Notes under the pieces: model-generated
The model's input: only the letters and a program-made list of their open reading frames with translations
Databases searched by the model: none
Told to the model about the DNA's origin: nothing
In this document: piece by piece, positions 47,576 to 60,587 of the stretch
How the letters are laid out: each line of letters starts with the position of its first letter
Numbering within the stretch: the first letter of the stretch is position 1
Origin: Asterella californica
Taxonomy: Eukaryota > Streptophyta > Marchantiopsida > Marchantiales > Aytoniaceae
Assembly: GCA_036924285.1 (NCBI GenBank)
Contig: JAYKYS010000001.1
Span: 28,829,501 to 28,893,500 of the forward strand
Length of the DNA stretch: 64,000 nucleotides
Direction: 5' to 3'
Made by a program: the position numbers and the translations under genes

Positions 47576-48320
47576 TGAAATACCTAAGGGTTGCATAGTA
47601 TTAAATATGTGATAAGTTATAAACTATGTGTGGAGAGTCTTCTAAATAAATTCTCAATGTTAGACGACACTCTAAGTTAATGACAAATAATTATTATTAG
47701 TCATAGTTAGAATTGATTATATTTATAGACAGAATATTAAATATTCTAAGTGTAATAATCCTTTTTTATTTTTGTGTGCATAAGATAACAAGTAGGTGAA
47801 TAATACCGTCTTGTCTTATGCGTGACTGAATTTTATTAGTTGTAGAAGCTTATGGTAAAACAATCAAGGGTGTTGTTTATCTTTCTGGCTCAGTTATGTT
47901 TTAGTACTTTGTCTTATAGAGAGCAATCAGAGAATCATTTTCAAAGATTTCTTTATGCTTCTAGAAGGATTCAAGTCATTAGAGTAGAGTCAAAGTAGAA
48001 ACATCTATCCTTGACTTTTATATTTGACTTAGTCAAATATAAGTACAATAAATCATATTTATGGATAGTTACCACGATAAATATGGAGTAGTATAAAGAG
48101 AGAGATTGTGTAGTGATCTCTCATCTTTTTCTTTTTGTATTCTGAAATAGTTAGGCTATACCTTTATAAAGAGTGTATTCGTCATCTTCCGCATCTCCAT
48201 GAGAGCTCTCGCCTTGAGTGAGAGAATGATATGAGTGCGTTTGATAGTTAGTTTAGCTATGTCTTCTTAGTTCTACGGTGAGTCTCATTAAAGACTATAG
48301 AGGTTAACTTTGGGTGAGAG
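47576..48320 (+). repeat. Probable 3' LTR of the gypsy relic
   Basis: Starts TGAAATACC after the purine tract CTAAGGGGGTAAA, 30 nt after the integrase relic. It contains a TATA-like TTTATAAAG near 48165. The right end is uncertain; GAGAGACA near 48320 is only a guess. Confidence 0.45.
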
Positions 48321-51300
48321 ACATGACCGATAGTAAGCTTGAGGGTAACAATACTGCAAAAGATGAAGCTTTACAATCACAATTACAACAATAGTGTTCT
48401 CAATATATTCACGATATTGTCTTCAAATATCAAATGCACAAAAGTGAGAAACATCATCAGGTAATGATTCTCTTATATCCCAAAGTCTATGCGTTATTGT
48501 GGCAAGAAATTACTGAAGTCAGCAAAGTCTTTGCTGAAAAGTTCTTATGATTCACTTGAGGTAGAAGGTCTCTATGGTATATTTTCCGGATTCCAGTCAA
48601 ATCTGCAGAACAATGAAGTCAGTAGTAGCATTCCAGCAGATCTAGAACATGTTATAAGCAAAATGAACTTTACTCAACTAAATAGTTTAAACAAGTTCAT
48701 CGCTTACGAATGATTCTGAGTAGGAATCCAATAGAGATGAATATTTCTACCCTTCTTCCACAAGATGCGTTAATGACATCTTCGACATGTGGAGTGCAAC
48801 TTATGTTGCCTATAGTTCAGTTTCAGTTGTGGAGGAGAAGTTAATGATAATCATTAATAACCATTGTTATGGTCTACTGTAATAATGTGTAATTTATAAT
48901 AGTTCTCGGGTCCTTGGGAGATATAGGAATGGAATCAGAAATATGTGAGAGGGATTTATATCTTGATGGCTCGACCATTGCAATTCCAATGACTATACAG
49001 TACAATTGTTTTGTAATTCTTACGGCTTTGTTTCAAAATGTATGAGTATCCCAGATGTTCAAGTTACAAACTTGTGAGTTTTTTTGTCAACTGTCAATAT
49101 ATTCCCCTCGGATTTCTCTCATTCTTTTGTTACAATTAGGAAATCTCTTAATCTTTCGCTATAATTGATCATATATTTGATTCACAAAACATTAATTGTT
49201 TAAGACTTGAATAACAATATGATATTGGGAAGGAGTGCAACTTGGAAGAGCACCTTTAAAGCTTTGGGGACCTGGGTATCCAATGTGTTTTCATCTTCTT
49301 ATCGTTTAGTGTTGTAACTCTTGGAGCAAAATCCTTTGGCCTACGAGTAGTTTATAGTGCCGCATTTTGATAAAGAGTGAAGACCCTATACCTATATATT
49401 CGCATGAATACTGTTGAATCTGAAAAATTCAGCCTAACTGAAAGTTTTAAGTGCATTTGGTGTACTTACACTAGATTAGAAACTTTAGGTGTTGGAAGAA
49501 AACTTTCACTTCATCATTGTGAGTTACTATTTTCTACTACCTCTGACAATTTCCATGGATGCTCGGGTCAACGAAAGGAATCCATGGGAATGTCCTAGGT
49601 GTTTATGTTGATGATAGAGAATATAAACCTTTCTTATGGTTTCCAGTACTTGTAGTTTTATTCATACGGAAACGCAAAAATGGTTCTCTAGTGTTCAAGT
49701 CCGACTTCAAGTCAAAAATAAAATTGCCAAATCTTGTTATCTCGACCTAAAAGATGACAAAGTGAGTCTAACCAGACAAAATGAAGCTGGTAGCAAACGT
49801 GCTAATAGGGCGTGTCAAAGGTCGCCCGTTTAGGCGCACGACATGGACCCGTAGTACCGTCGAACGGCGAACAGGCGATAAGTGAGCGGGGTACCTATCG
49901 AGGTCTCCTGTTCTCTCTATCCGGGTAAACCAGCTTTTCCCGTTCTTCCGGCTCTCAGTCGAACATTCAATGCTTCTCAGTCGAACATTCAATGCTTCTG
50001 CCTCAGAAACCTAAACCCGTTACTCGTCTATCCAGGTTCTGACCAAAGCTGTGCACCATTTTCATAACTAATGAACGGTTAGGTTATCCGGGCTCGACGT
50101 CTAATCCCGTTTTCTGAATTACGGCCAGGGCTTTGACACTAATAATCATCTCGAGATAGTGATTCCTGTTTGATACTTTTACAAGTCCTTATAGAGAATA
50201 TGGAATATTAAGCAATAAGTGTTTTTTAAGGGTTTTGGTGATGAGTAGTAACCCGTGAGCTGCTTGTCACTAATCATTGCTAGTTTTGAGTAATACAGAC
50301 ATTCGGATTAGCATTAGAAGGACCTATTCTTCTACACAACCACTGGTGACCCGTTTGCACTAAATTCTGATATATAAAACTATATGTAAAATAACTAGGT
50401 CGTGAAACCAATTGCACACACCTCTTAATATTTTAATACTTTTAGAGGCATCGCTTGTCTTTTATCTCGTGTATACTGCATTATCAGTGTACAAAGAAGC
50501 CACCATAGTTCACTAGTGTTTAAAGAGTATACTAGTGAGATGTTTTGAGACTGTGACTGAGGTAGACATCATTTTCACAGTCTAATTGTGCCGTGTCTGT
50601 TTTGAAAGCGTGTTGTCTTATTACTCGAGAGTAGTTATTACGGATTTTTGTCATTTTTGTTTCCCTCAAGCCGATTATATAGTAGAGACATATATTTCTG
50701 GCTCTGGATGTTCAAAACAACCTTGAAGTGATTTCTATCCTGAAGCAGAAGGAAAAAACAAAAAATACTCATTTTTTGATCTTTTAGAGCAAACTGTTCA
50801 CTGCAGAATATTATTTGTCGATATAATGTGAGCTCTCATGACCTTTTGGGACACTGTTACAAATCGATATCATAAAATTGATCGCGAAACGTGAATCTTT
50901 TGCAAGGCTTTTGACAGTGATACGATAATGAAAATTTCTTGAGCACGATACCGAAGTCGACGTTATAAACGAAGATTCTATAGGTTATGGTATGTTTCAG
51001 TAACAAAGTATTGTACTGAAACTAATAAACTTTTAGAAAAGATTACCTGGAAGAAAATATATAATATATACTTCTTTAGTAGAGTTGGATATCTGATTCA
51101 TCTGATTCAGTGTCATAATATCTTGAAAAGATAAATTGGAAAACAAGATATGTTATTAACTGTTTCGAACTCCATAGAACATGTCAGTCTGTTCCCATTA
51201 ACCGCTGGTCCAATCCCGAGACTCGCCTATTGAGATACCTGCCTGAGGAGCTATACATTGAGAAGCTAGTTTTGGAAACAGAAACATTTCTTTTAATATA

Positions 51301-52540
51301 CTTTTATCGTTTGTATTCAGCAGAATTATGATGAGATATTAATAAATTATAATCTACAATATTAAATTATTGTAGATAGAAAGTGTTTATTGTATGTTTT
51401 GCCGTCGTATATCAATTAAATGATATTCGGACGATCTTCAGCTTTGGAGACGTCCAATTTTTGGTCCACTAGTCATAGTTTCAGGCGATTCATTTTCATG
51501 GTATTATCCCGAGAAAGTTTGGGAAACCGATAGGTGCCACCATATGAACATTATTGCATAGTGCACTACGATATTAACAGAGGACTATTACATAATAACA
51601 TGTTTACGTTGTGAAAACATACACGAGTTTTGCCCCTTGACCCTTTGTATTTTTCAGATGCTTATATCTGATAAACCATCGACCTTTTACCATGTATCAT
51701 TGTCTAGTTTCGAAATGGATAAACCACAACCATTTAGGCTGGGTTTAGGTCCAAAACTAGAGATTCCACAGTTTAAGCTCAAATTTAGATATGTCCATTA
51801 TTTAGGCTCGATTCAGGTTCGGGAAATTAACGTTACACTGTTCTAGGTTCGGTTTAGGCTTGACAAAGTGATATGCCATTGTTCAGGTTTGGTAAGGATC
51901 TCTTAAAATGAAAAGACATGATGAGGGTTGTTCCTTGGCGATTCAAACTAAGTGAACCTGGGGCTCCACTCTAGTTTCAAAAGAAATAAAAATGTATATA
52001 CAGTGGAACCTGGATAAATGTTAGGACTCCAGAGAAACGAAATCCTAACCTTTACAGATAATTAATATGATAATCATCTAAGTGTTATAACGACTAGCCA
52101 CTATGTAGTGCATATGTTATACCACATAAATAAGAACTAATAATAAGACATAAGAACAAAAAGTATATATGGTACAATACACGATGAAAATATGAGTGAA
52201 AAAAAGAACAATGATTTAAATTGAAAACTCAATTCTTACATAGTATTAAGATTCTGACTAAAAGAAAATCACGAATATCACTTGAATAAGAGAGAAAAAA
52301 TTACATATTGGATTTTTGTTGTCATAAGTCTGTTTTTTCAACTTTTTTGTTCCTTTGTATCATGGGAAGACTGTTATAAATAACTCTCTATCGCACTAAA
52401 GCCTCTGTTGTTTACCGTGAGTTTCAGTTGAGACTAAATCTAAGTATTCATATTTTTATATTATTTTGACTGGAAGTAAATGCGGCGATGAATGAAAGCG
52501 GAGAAAATTCTAATTATTTTTAGCATATTGGTATAACTTC
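48321..52540. other. AT-rich DNA without recognised genes
   Basis: ORFs such as 48489-48713, 49377-49598, 49559-49750 and 51637-51846 lack motifs. A GC-richer island at about 49.78-50.15 kb holds the 22-bp duplication listed separately. 51.73-51.90 kb is rich in TTTAGG/TTCGG phrases. None can be tied to a function. Confidence 0.4.
49954..49997. repeat. Perfect 22-bp tandem duplication
   Basis: CTCAGTCGAACATTCAATGC plus TT occurs twice without gap or mismatch. Confidence 0.9.
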
Positions 52541-53550
52541 CTTGCATATTTCACCTACTGAGTGGAGGAGACAAATATGCAAGGGTTTAATATATTTCCT
52601 AACCTTTTTGCTAAAAAAATTTAGGTAATAAATTAATCTGTTGATTAAATACATCCTTTTGTAATCAGATGTTTGCAGTTGTGATTTTTAAAACGAGTGA
52701 ATTTTCATTTCCAAGTCCTAATAATATTTAATATAATAAAAATATATTGTTTCTTATCAGTTTGATATAGAATTTTTATTTAACATTTATGTCTTTTCTG
52801 ATAAAACCTGGCGAGCAAAATTTCCCCAGAAGTTCATGTTGCATGCCTATTATTGACTTACATTTTGCTAAAAGAAAATGAAATCGTTAGCTGAGGAAAA
52901 GAATAAACGGATAAATATAAAATACCGCAAATTCGAACAATATAATAGTTACATGATATGATCATAGGAGAGAGAAATGGAATAAAAAATGTGTGAAGAA
53001 TCTGCATTGAAAAGAAAGTGAGAGCTGACGCAAAACAACTGAATAAATAAGCATGTTCAATGGAGTTTTGGTTCAGATCAGGAAAAAGACAAACGTAACG
53101 TAAAAAATAAAACGTAAAAATAATGAAAATTTATTCACACATGGTTGATGGAAACATGGTGACAAACGCTAGTCTTGGGAAGCGATGATAAAATGTCTCG
53201 ATAAAAGATGAATTTCACATTATCTTTGCAAAGAATTTTGGGGACAGAAATTTTTTGATAGAGGAAGTTGGTATATGATGTGTGTCTTGACAAAAATCTT
53301 TCTGTACTAACCGAAAAGTTATAGAATCCACTATATAAATTAAAACATCTAAATATAAAACACTAAATTTGAACCCTCCTAAGCAGATCGTAACACATGG
53401 ACTGTGGGAAAGCAAAAAACCATAAGCAGTACCTATAGAAGAAGCGAGCAGGACGAATAAAAGAATCATTAATTAATCACATTAGTTTATGAACTAACCC
53501 TTTCTGCAGGAAGGGTTAGCTCATAAATAATGTGCACGCATATTTTCCTC
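52541..53550. mobile_element. Paired-hairpin element, copy 3
   Basis: The left end (52541: GCATATTTCACC, GGTGGA-like stem, then CAAGGGTTTAAT and CCTAACCTTTTT) corresponds to the left end at 45.25 kb. The right end has hairpin A with arms 53487-53504 and 53511-53528 around CTGCAG, then GCATATTTTCCTCTCC. About 1.0 kb, AT-rich inside. The ORF 53215-53469 shows no similarity to anything known. Confidence 0.5.
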
Positions 53551-54409
53551 TCCATGAATAAAAATTAGACTTCAAAAGTGTGAGATCGAAGAGTATAACT
53601 GCCATAGCAAGGAATGTGAAAAACTGGGGATATCATAATCATAACACGTAATGACAAGAACTAAGATTCCTCAGCACACAAGAATCATGTTCCAGAAGTG
53701 AGACGATCAATCTTTTGCCGGACATCGGTACAAACCGCAGTAGGTACAGTAGTGAGTAGGTGCGCACGTGCACCAATACACAACAAAGGCATACATACAG
53801 TCCCAGGTCCCATGAATCCAAGTATGCAGGTACTGTATTGTATGCACCACACCTGGATCTACCAGCAACTCCAGGTACGTTATCATTGAATATTATAAAT
53901 TAAACAATAATTAAATAAGATATATTTTATAGTACCGTTTTTCTACAGATTTTTTCAATTCTTTTTGGAAAAATAGCGAAGAAAAATTCTCCAAAGGCGG
54001 CTGGAGATGTTAAATTATAAGTTACTGTTCTTTGCATAATCACTTTGAACAACTATTTTCAGCCTTTGTATTTCAATGCAGTTAGTTTTTCAACCGAAAT
54101 AGTTTTCTAATCTTGACAAATCATGTACGTTGCGGAGGGTAAAATTTACCTTCTTTTTGTTTTTTATTTGGTTTTTCTATCCTCTCTCCATGTAATATTT
54201 GGATATCGTTTAATAACTAAAAACTTGGAAGTTATTGATATATAAATCTAATGATCGCATAAAAATATCTTTATTATGTAAAAAGGCTCCAAGATATTGT
54301 CATGTGATGAACTAAATATACATGAAGTATAAGTTGATAATTTACACCGTGAAATATTTTATTATCTATGAGTTAAATATTCATGAAGTGCATGTTGGTC
54401 ACTTGAACA
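53551..54409. other. Intergenic, nothing recognised
   Basis: AT-rich DNA up to the chromovirus 5' LTR; no gene seen. Confidence 0.4.
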
Positions 54410-55353
54410 TGTAACACCTTTTGCTTTATCCCACCAGATGGCATTCGGACAGTGATTAACCAAAAAGTGGCAGCTGCATGGTCATAAAGCAGGCTCAAGG
54501 AGACTAGATAAAAGAGTGTCGCGAGCCCTAAAGGGGCCATTCTCAGTTTCAGTTTTTGGGAGAAGAGCACTCTTGGTGATGAGGAGAGAAGACTGTATTT
54601 TCAGAATAGAAAGATTGTATCTTGGAGTTCAGAAAACAGAGAGCATGCAAATCTGATTCCTTGGAGAGTAGACTTGGAGAGCAGATCTGGAGAGCAGACT
54701 TGGGGTGTTGATTAGATCGCTGACTTGGGGTCTGATCTGTTGAGTAACAGAAATCAGGGCGTTCAGAGTGAAAGTAGGTTCTCTGGCGAAGTCTTAGTCA
54801 CAGCAGAGTTGCTGAGTAATGAAGGATTGCCGGTCCAAGAGCGTTGCGTGACCTTGTCAGCAAGTAAACGCCATGTAATGTATATGAGCCCGTGACTTGC
54901 TCCATTCTGATAAGTAGGCTTGAGTTGTGTGCCAAAACTGAGTTGGGCGCATCTGGTGTCGTGTTGACTTTATTTCGGTGTAATTGCTTTGCCTTCCTAC
55001 TTCCTAGCATCTACTAGGTCTCCTAGTCTTGGCGGTTGCTCCTTGTGAGTCCTGACGTTCCGACTTGATCACCAGTAGCGGAAGCGCTGCCCAAATTTTA
55101 TGCAACCCAGGTTTAGAATAGTTCCACCTGTATTTAGTAACCTAAGATTGACCAGAGACCTACAAAGGACTAGTTGGTTATTCGAAACTCGTTCAACAGT
55201 TATTGAATCCTCTATGCTTATTAGCGGATAGTTTAAAGAACTAGATCTGGAGACACAAATAAAGTATACAGGTCTCACAGGGAGGTTCACATTCGGCAGT
55301 TCATTGGTTAGAGATTAAAGAATCTGTTTAGAGATCTACGGTCGAACGTTACA
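54410..55353 (+). repeat. 5' LTR of chromovirus
   Basis: Starts TGTAACACC and ends ACGTTACA; the 6-bp terminal inverted repeat TGTAAC/GTTACA defines the ends. It is followed by AT and the primer-binding site. Confidence 0.95.
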
Positions 55354-55355
55354 AT

Positions 55356-55367
55356 TGGTATCAGAGC
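55356..55367 (+). promoter_or_regulatory. Primer-binding site (initiator tRNA-Met)
   Basis: TGGTATCAGAGC, an exact match to the plant initiator tRNA-Met site, 2 nt after the 5' LTR. Confidence 0.92.
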
Positions 55368-55403
55368 AGGTTCAGGTTGAATCTTTGCTGAACACCATCG
55401 ACA

Positions 55404-57128
55404 ATGGAAGCCGTGTCGACTGGGATGGACGAGATGCAGGCGTTTCTGAAGAAGTTGGAAGGCCGACTTGAGCAAGTGGAAGCTGAGAACAAGGTGCTCA
55501 AGGCAGATTTAGCTCAAGCAAAAGCGACACAGGAGAAAGAAGCAGAGGTCCTTGTACCGCAAGCTGAGCAAGTCAAGGATTTAGCACTGCTGGGTGAAGG
55601 AGCAGTTGATGCTACTCAAGCAGATAAGAATGAAGATGGGTCATAGAAGGCGCAAGAGAATGTTGCGGAAGGCAGCTCAGCCAAAGAAGGGCACAAGCGG
55701 AAAGTGAAGTGGGCTGAACCAGCAACGCTATCAACCTTCAACGGTGAGAAAAGCTTTTCCAAGTTTGAGTTATGGGTTACTGAGATGGAGAATTACTTGG
55801 AGAACTTCGATGAGCGCAGTTGGTTCACCTATGCTGTTAGTAGACTGGAAGGAGAGGCTAATGAATGGTATGGAGGTCAACAGCGGATGAGGAGTTTGAA
55901 CGGTACAACTCCTATGTCCACTTGGCCGGAGCTGAAGGATGAACTCAGAAGACATCTGGTACCGGTGGATGAAGCTACACAATTTCGGCTGGAGCTCCTT
56001 CATCTGAGACAGACAGGGAGTATCAGGCAGTATCTCCAGCAATTTTCTGAGTTGGTTACTCGTTTGCACATGGTGGATCGCACCGATTTGCTGTTTCACT
56101 TGAAGAAAGGTCTGCAAGGTTGCTATGCTAGTGTGTTTGATAGCTGGGTTATGTTTCACAAGTCCGAGGACATGCAAGACTTGTTTGCATTTCAAGAAGC
56201 AGCAGAGAACACTAGGGAACGTAACTACACCGTGCAACCCTCCAAGTTTCAACGTGGAACAAGTGGTGGCGAGCCTAGTAGAGGATTTTGGCGCAATCCT
56301 CAAGGACAGATAGCGTCCTCTCAGAGTAGAGATGGTAGAGGACGTGGTGGTGGAAGATTTGGTGCAGCAGGAAGGAGATTTCCTCGTGGGTCTCAACAGC
56401 AAGGAGTTACTCGTGGTCCTACTCAGACACGACCTACAGGATCTTATGCATCCAATGCAGGATCCAACCAAGCTTCGACTTCAGGTGCTAGGAGCAGTGG
56501 AGCTAGCAGTGCTACACCTTCAAGGACGATCATCTGTTTTCGATGCGGACGAGATGGTCATATCGCTCGTGAGTGTCCTCAACGTTCAACAACGAGCAAC
56601 GTTCGTGGGTTGACAGCTGAAGAGACAACCAGTGTTGAAGAACCAGTTGAGGCGACTACAGAAGCAGAGGTATGTGCTGGTGAGCATTTGGTAGAACATG
56701 GAGATTTTCTACCGTGGATTGAAGTAAAAATAAGAAACCACCGGTGTTGTTTGCTTATTGATACTGGAGCAGATGTGAATGTCTTGGATGAAAAACTGGT
56801 CAGGACCTTAGGGGTGACTAGAACCAAGATAATGAGCCCGTTGTTGGTAAGGTTTGTGCAAGGCAGCACAACCGTTACAGAAAAGCTCATGAGTGTTCCT
56901 ATTACTGTTGGAGAGGTAACTAGGAAGCATGAGTTTTTAGTTATGAGCTTAGGTGACACGATGGAGGATATCTTGTCCTGGTCTTGGTTACAAGAGACCA
57001 AGGCAAAGCTAGATGTTCAAGAAGGGAACATCATAGTCATAGATCGATGGGGCTCGGGTCAACCACATCCATTGGTCATCAAAGAGAGACCTAAGGAGCC
57101 AAACCATGCTGTCCGTAGGTTCCAATGA
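55404..57128 (+). pseudogene. Chromovirus gag-protease part of gag-pol
   Basis: Begins with ATG at 55404 and a coiled-coil-like stretch (L-E-G-R-L-E-Q-V-E-A-E-N). An in-frame TAG at 55644 interrupts it, and the same frame then continues through capsid (W-F-T-Y-A-V-S-R-L-E-G-E-A). An Arg/Gly-rich basic region follows, then the zinc knuckle C-F-R-C-G-R-D-G-H-I-A-R-E-C at about 56535-56575 and the protease site D-T-G-A at 56760. An in-frame TGA at 57126 ends this section. No frameshifts. Confidence 0.9.
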
Positions 57129-58910
57129 GCCAAGGTGGCATTTCAGATCTGCACAGCTAGATAATTTGGAAAGCAGATCAAGTCAGTAGACGAAGCTTGG
57201 GTTGCAGTGATGTCTAAACCTAAGGTAGAGACGGATGAGAAAGAACGTGTTGCTGCTCTTCCCATACATCATGATATGCAAATGCTGATTGAGAGGTATT
57301 CTCATATAATGCCGGATCAGTTACCAACATGACTTCCTCCGAGGAGAGCCTTGGATCATGTCATTAATCTGGTTCTTGGGGCTACACCTATCGCAGTGCC
57401 ATCAAGACGCATGTCGTTTGATGAGCTAACAGAGCTGAAGACTCAGTTGAAAGAATTGATAGCTCAAGGTATCTTACGACCCAGCATATCACCTTATGCT
57501 GCACCGGTCTTGTTCGTGGCCAAGAAAGATGGTGGTATCCGCATGTGTGCAGACTACCGTGCACTTAATAAGGTTACTGTCAAGAACAAGTATCCTCTTC
57601 CTCTCATGGATGAAACCACGGATCGGTTGGCCACAGGAAAGTACTTCACCAAGTTGGATCTTCGTTCTGGATATCATCAAATTCGGATCAAAGAAGGAGA
57701 TGAAGAAAAGACGGCTATAAGGACGAGGTATGGCTTGTTTGAGTATACAGTGTTGCCGTTTGGATTGTCCAACGCACCTGGTACTTTCTGCAGGCTAATG
57801 AACGAGATCTTCAGAGATCTCTTGGATGAGAGTGTTATCGTGTACTTAGACGATATCATCATCTTCTCATCCACTTGGAATCAGCATCTAGCAGATGTTG
57901 AAATGGTGTTTAAGCGTCTAGAAGAACATCAACTCTACCTCAAGAAGAGCAAGTGCTCTTTTGGACAAGAGAGTGTGGTGTTTCTAGGATGTTTGATCGA
58001 TGCGCAGGGTATTCATCCTAACAGGGCTAAGATTCGAGCCATTGTTGAATGGAAGAGACCTGAGAGTGTTCATGAGCTCAGATCTTTTCTTGGGTTAGTC
58101 ACATATTTTTGGCGCTTTGTTTATCAGTTTGCGCATAAAGCCGCACCTTTGTTTGGCTTATTACGCAAGACTTCCAAGGTTGTTTGGAATCCAGTAGCTG
58201 AAAGAGCGTTTCAGGAGTTGAAACAAGCACTGACAGAGATGCCCGTGCTAGCTCTTCCAAAGATGGAAGAACCTTTCGAGGTTCACACAGATGCTTCTCA
58301 ATGGGCCATTGGAGGAGTGTTGATGCAAGAAAAGCATCCAATGGCTTACGAAAGTCATAAGTTTTCAGAAACAGAGGAAAAATGGCCTGCTCATGAACAG
58401 GAGATGTTCGTAGTTGTTCATTGTCTGAAGCGTTGGGAGCATTATTTGTTATCAAGCAAGGTTACTGTTGTGACGGACTGCGAGGGTAATACATACTTTC
58501 AGAGTAAACCCCGTTTGTCCCACAAACAGCAGAGATGGCAAGTGGAGCTTGCACGTTTTGATATCGAATGGCTGTATCAAAAAGGGAAGGAAAATATTCC
58601 AGCGGATGTGTTAAGCAGACGTGTCCAGGCGTTAACAACCCAGGACACAAGTGAAGAGCTTTTGGATCGAATCAGACAAGCATTGCCAGATGATCCTCAG
58701 GCTCAACGTTGGACCAGCCAACAAGGGAGAGATCCATTGGTACGTCATCTCTCATTTCGCAATGGCCTTTGGTGTTATAAGCAAACCAAGGTCTATGTTT
58801 CAGCTGGAGCTCTAAGGACACTAGTCATGCAAGAATGTCATGATTGTGAACTAGCTGGACATGGAGGACAGAATAGAACGTTACAACGACTTAAAGAGCA
58901 GTTTTATTGA
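57129..58910 (+). pseudogene. Chromovirus RT-RNase H-integrase finger part of gag-pol
   Basis: Same frame as gag. In-frame stops are TAA 57162 and TGA 57330 before RT, and TGA 58908 in the integrase zinc region, where the family usually has Trp. RT has K-L-D-L-R-S-G-Y-H-Q-I, L-P-F-G-L-S-N-A-P and the active site Y-L-D-D at 57843. RNase H has V-H-T-D-A-S, and P-A-D-V-L-S-R closes it. The integrase finger histidines are in E-C-H-D-C-E-L-A-G-H. Confidence 0.9.
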
Positions 58911-58916
58911 CCAACC

Positions 58917-60185
58917 ATGTTGGAGGATGTGATCAAGTACGTGCAGACTTGCTTGACATGTCAGCAACAACGAACTGAGCGGAGGAGACCTGCAGGATTG
59001 CTGAGACCATTACCAATACCTGATGGACCTTGGGAAAGCATAAGTATGGACTTATGCACCGGTTTACCTGAGTCAGGAGGTTTTGACACTTTGCTAGTTG
59101 TCATCGATCGTTTCAGCAAACAAGCTCACCTCATCCCTTGTAGGGAAGCAGTAACGTCAAAAGGTGCCGCTGAACTATTCATTCGATATGTTTTTAAGTA
59201 TCACGGGATGCCTAAAGATATTGTTTCAGACTTGGATAGGAGGTTTGTTGCTGAGTTTTGGAAGGGTTTGTTTCGAAGACTCGGAACTATCCTCAAGTTC
59301 AGTTCCTCCTATCATCCTGAAACTGATGGTCAGACGGAAAGGACGATACAGATAGTAGAGCAAGGGTTGAGAAACTATATCATACGAGATCAAAGTGATT
59401 GGAGCGAGCACTTGGACTTGGTGGAGTTTACATATAACAACACTAAGCATTCGAGTACAGGATTTAAACCATTTGAAGTGGTTTATCGAGGCTCTCATGC
59501 ACCTTGGACTCCTATAGCTCTGGCTACCAAGGGGCATGAAAACACAAGAAGGTCAAACCAGGATCCTCCAGATCTAGAGACTTTCATACGTGTTCAGGGT
59601 ACTGTGTTTCAAGAAGCCAAGAAACACATGGAGAAGGCACAACAACGGTATGCCAAGTATGCAAACCGTGGTAGGCAAGACGTACAGTTCGAAGAAGGGC
59701 AGAGGGTCTGGTTGAGAACCAAGAACTTCAGAATACCAGCAGGGGTGGACTTAGCCAAGAAGCTTCTTCCAAAGTGGGTCGGACCATTCCTGATTGGGAA
59801 GAAGTTAGGTCCTGTGACTTGTAAGTTACGTTTTCCAGCTAGTATGAAGCATTATCACCCCATCATTCATGTTTCTAACTTGAAAATGTTTCGTGAAGAA
59901 CTAGAATCGTTGCCAGGAAGATATCAGAAATGGCATCCAGTGTTAGAAGCATTACCAAGAGCTGATGATCTTGAGTTGATTGAGATAGTAGATCATCGAG
60001 CATCACCGAATCCAGATGGAGCTGGAGAACCCGTCACTCAATACCTATGTCGTTGGACAGGTAGAGTACCGGGATTGGTAAGTGAAGCTTGGGAGTACCT
60101 AGATGATCTAACATTGTACAAGTTCCAAGAACCACTGCGAAGATACTTTGTGAGACGACAGTCCGCAGTGGTCTCTGCCAGCTAA
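58917..60185 (+). pseudogene. Chromovirus integrase core and chromodomain
   Basis: Same frame, 422 residues, open to its natural stop. Finger cysteines are C-L-T-C. Catalytic Asp in S-M-D-L-C-T, Asp in V-S-D-L-D-R-R-F and Glu in H-P-E-T-D-G-Q-T-E-R. A GPY/F-like module follows (W-V-G-P-F-L-I-G-K). The last ~75 residues form a chromodomain-like unit (E-L-I-E-I-V-D-H-R, then Y-L-C-R-W-T-G, then A-W-E-Y-L-D-D-L), which in chromoviruses steers integration to particular chromatin. Confidence 0.9.
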
Positions 60186-60587
60186 GCGGTGGATTGAATC
60201 GAGTCAGAAGAGTCATGCCAAAGGGCCCTTCAAAGACACTGGAACCGAGTAGATCTGGCCAATCTGCTCGTCTAAAGGTGGAGTTGTGGTCTGTTTACTG
60301 CTTATGGCTGTCAGATGTCAATCAGGTTTAGACTGATGCTACTATGTGTGTATCATAGTAAAGAGGTGGATAAACGAAAACTGACGAGTTCACCACCTGG
60401 AAGCTAGGGTTCTGTCTCACCCGAAAGCTTCAATGAATGCTCGGTAATGGAGCATAGCTCTGAGAAAGAGCTTAACATTATCCTGGATGGGATAATGTTC
60501 CTCTGGATTTGAGGAAGTGTTGTCCTAATGTGGTATTGCAGATACCGCAGTTCAGTGGAAGAACTGCGTTTTGCTGGTTGGGGCGAT
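60186..60587 (+). other. Chromovirus 3' non-coding region
   Basis: 402 bp between the gag-pol stop and the 3' LTR, ending in the purine-rich GGTTGGGGCGAT that serves as the likely polypurine tract. No ORF. Confidence 0.7.

Noticed and set aside
55770..56471. 233-codon minus-strand ORF
   Set aside because: Mirror of the chromovirus gag frame; composition is an artefact of gag codons.
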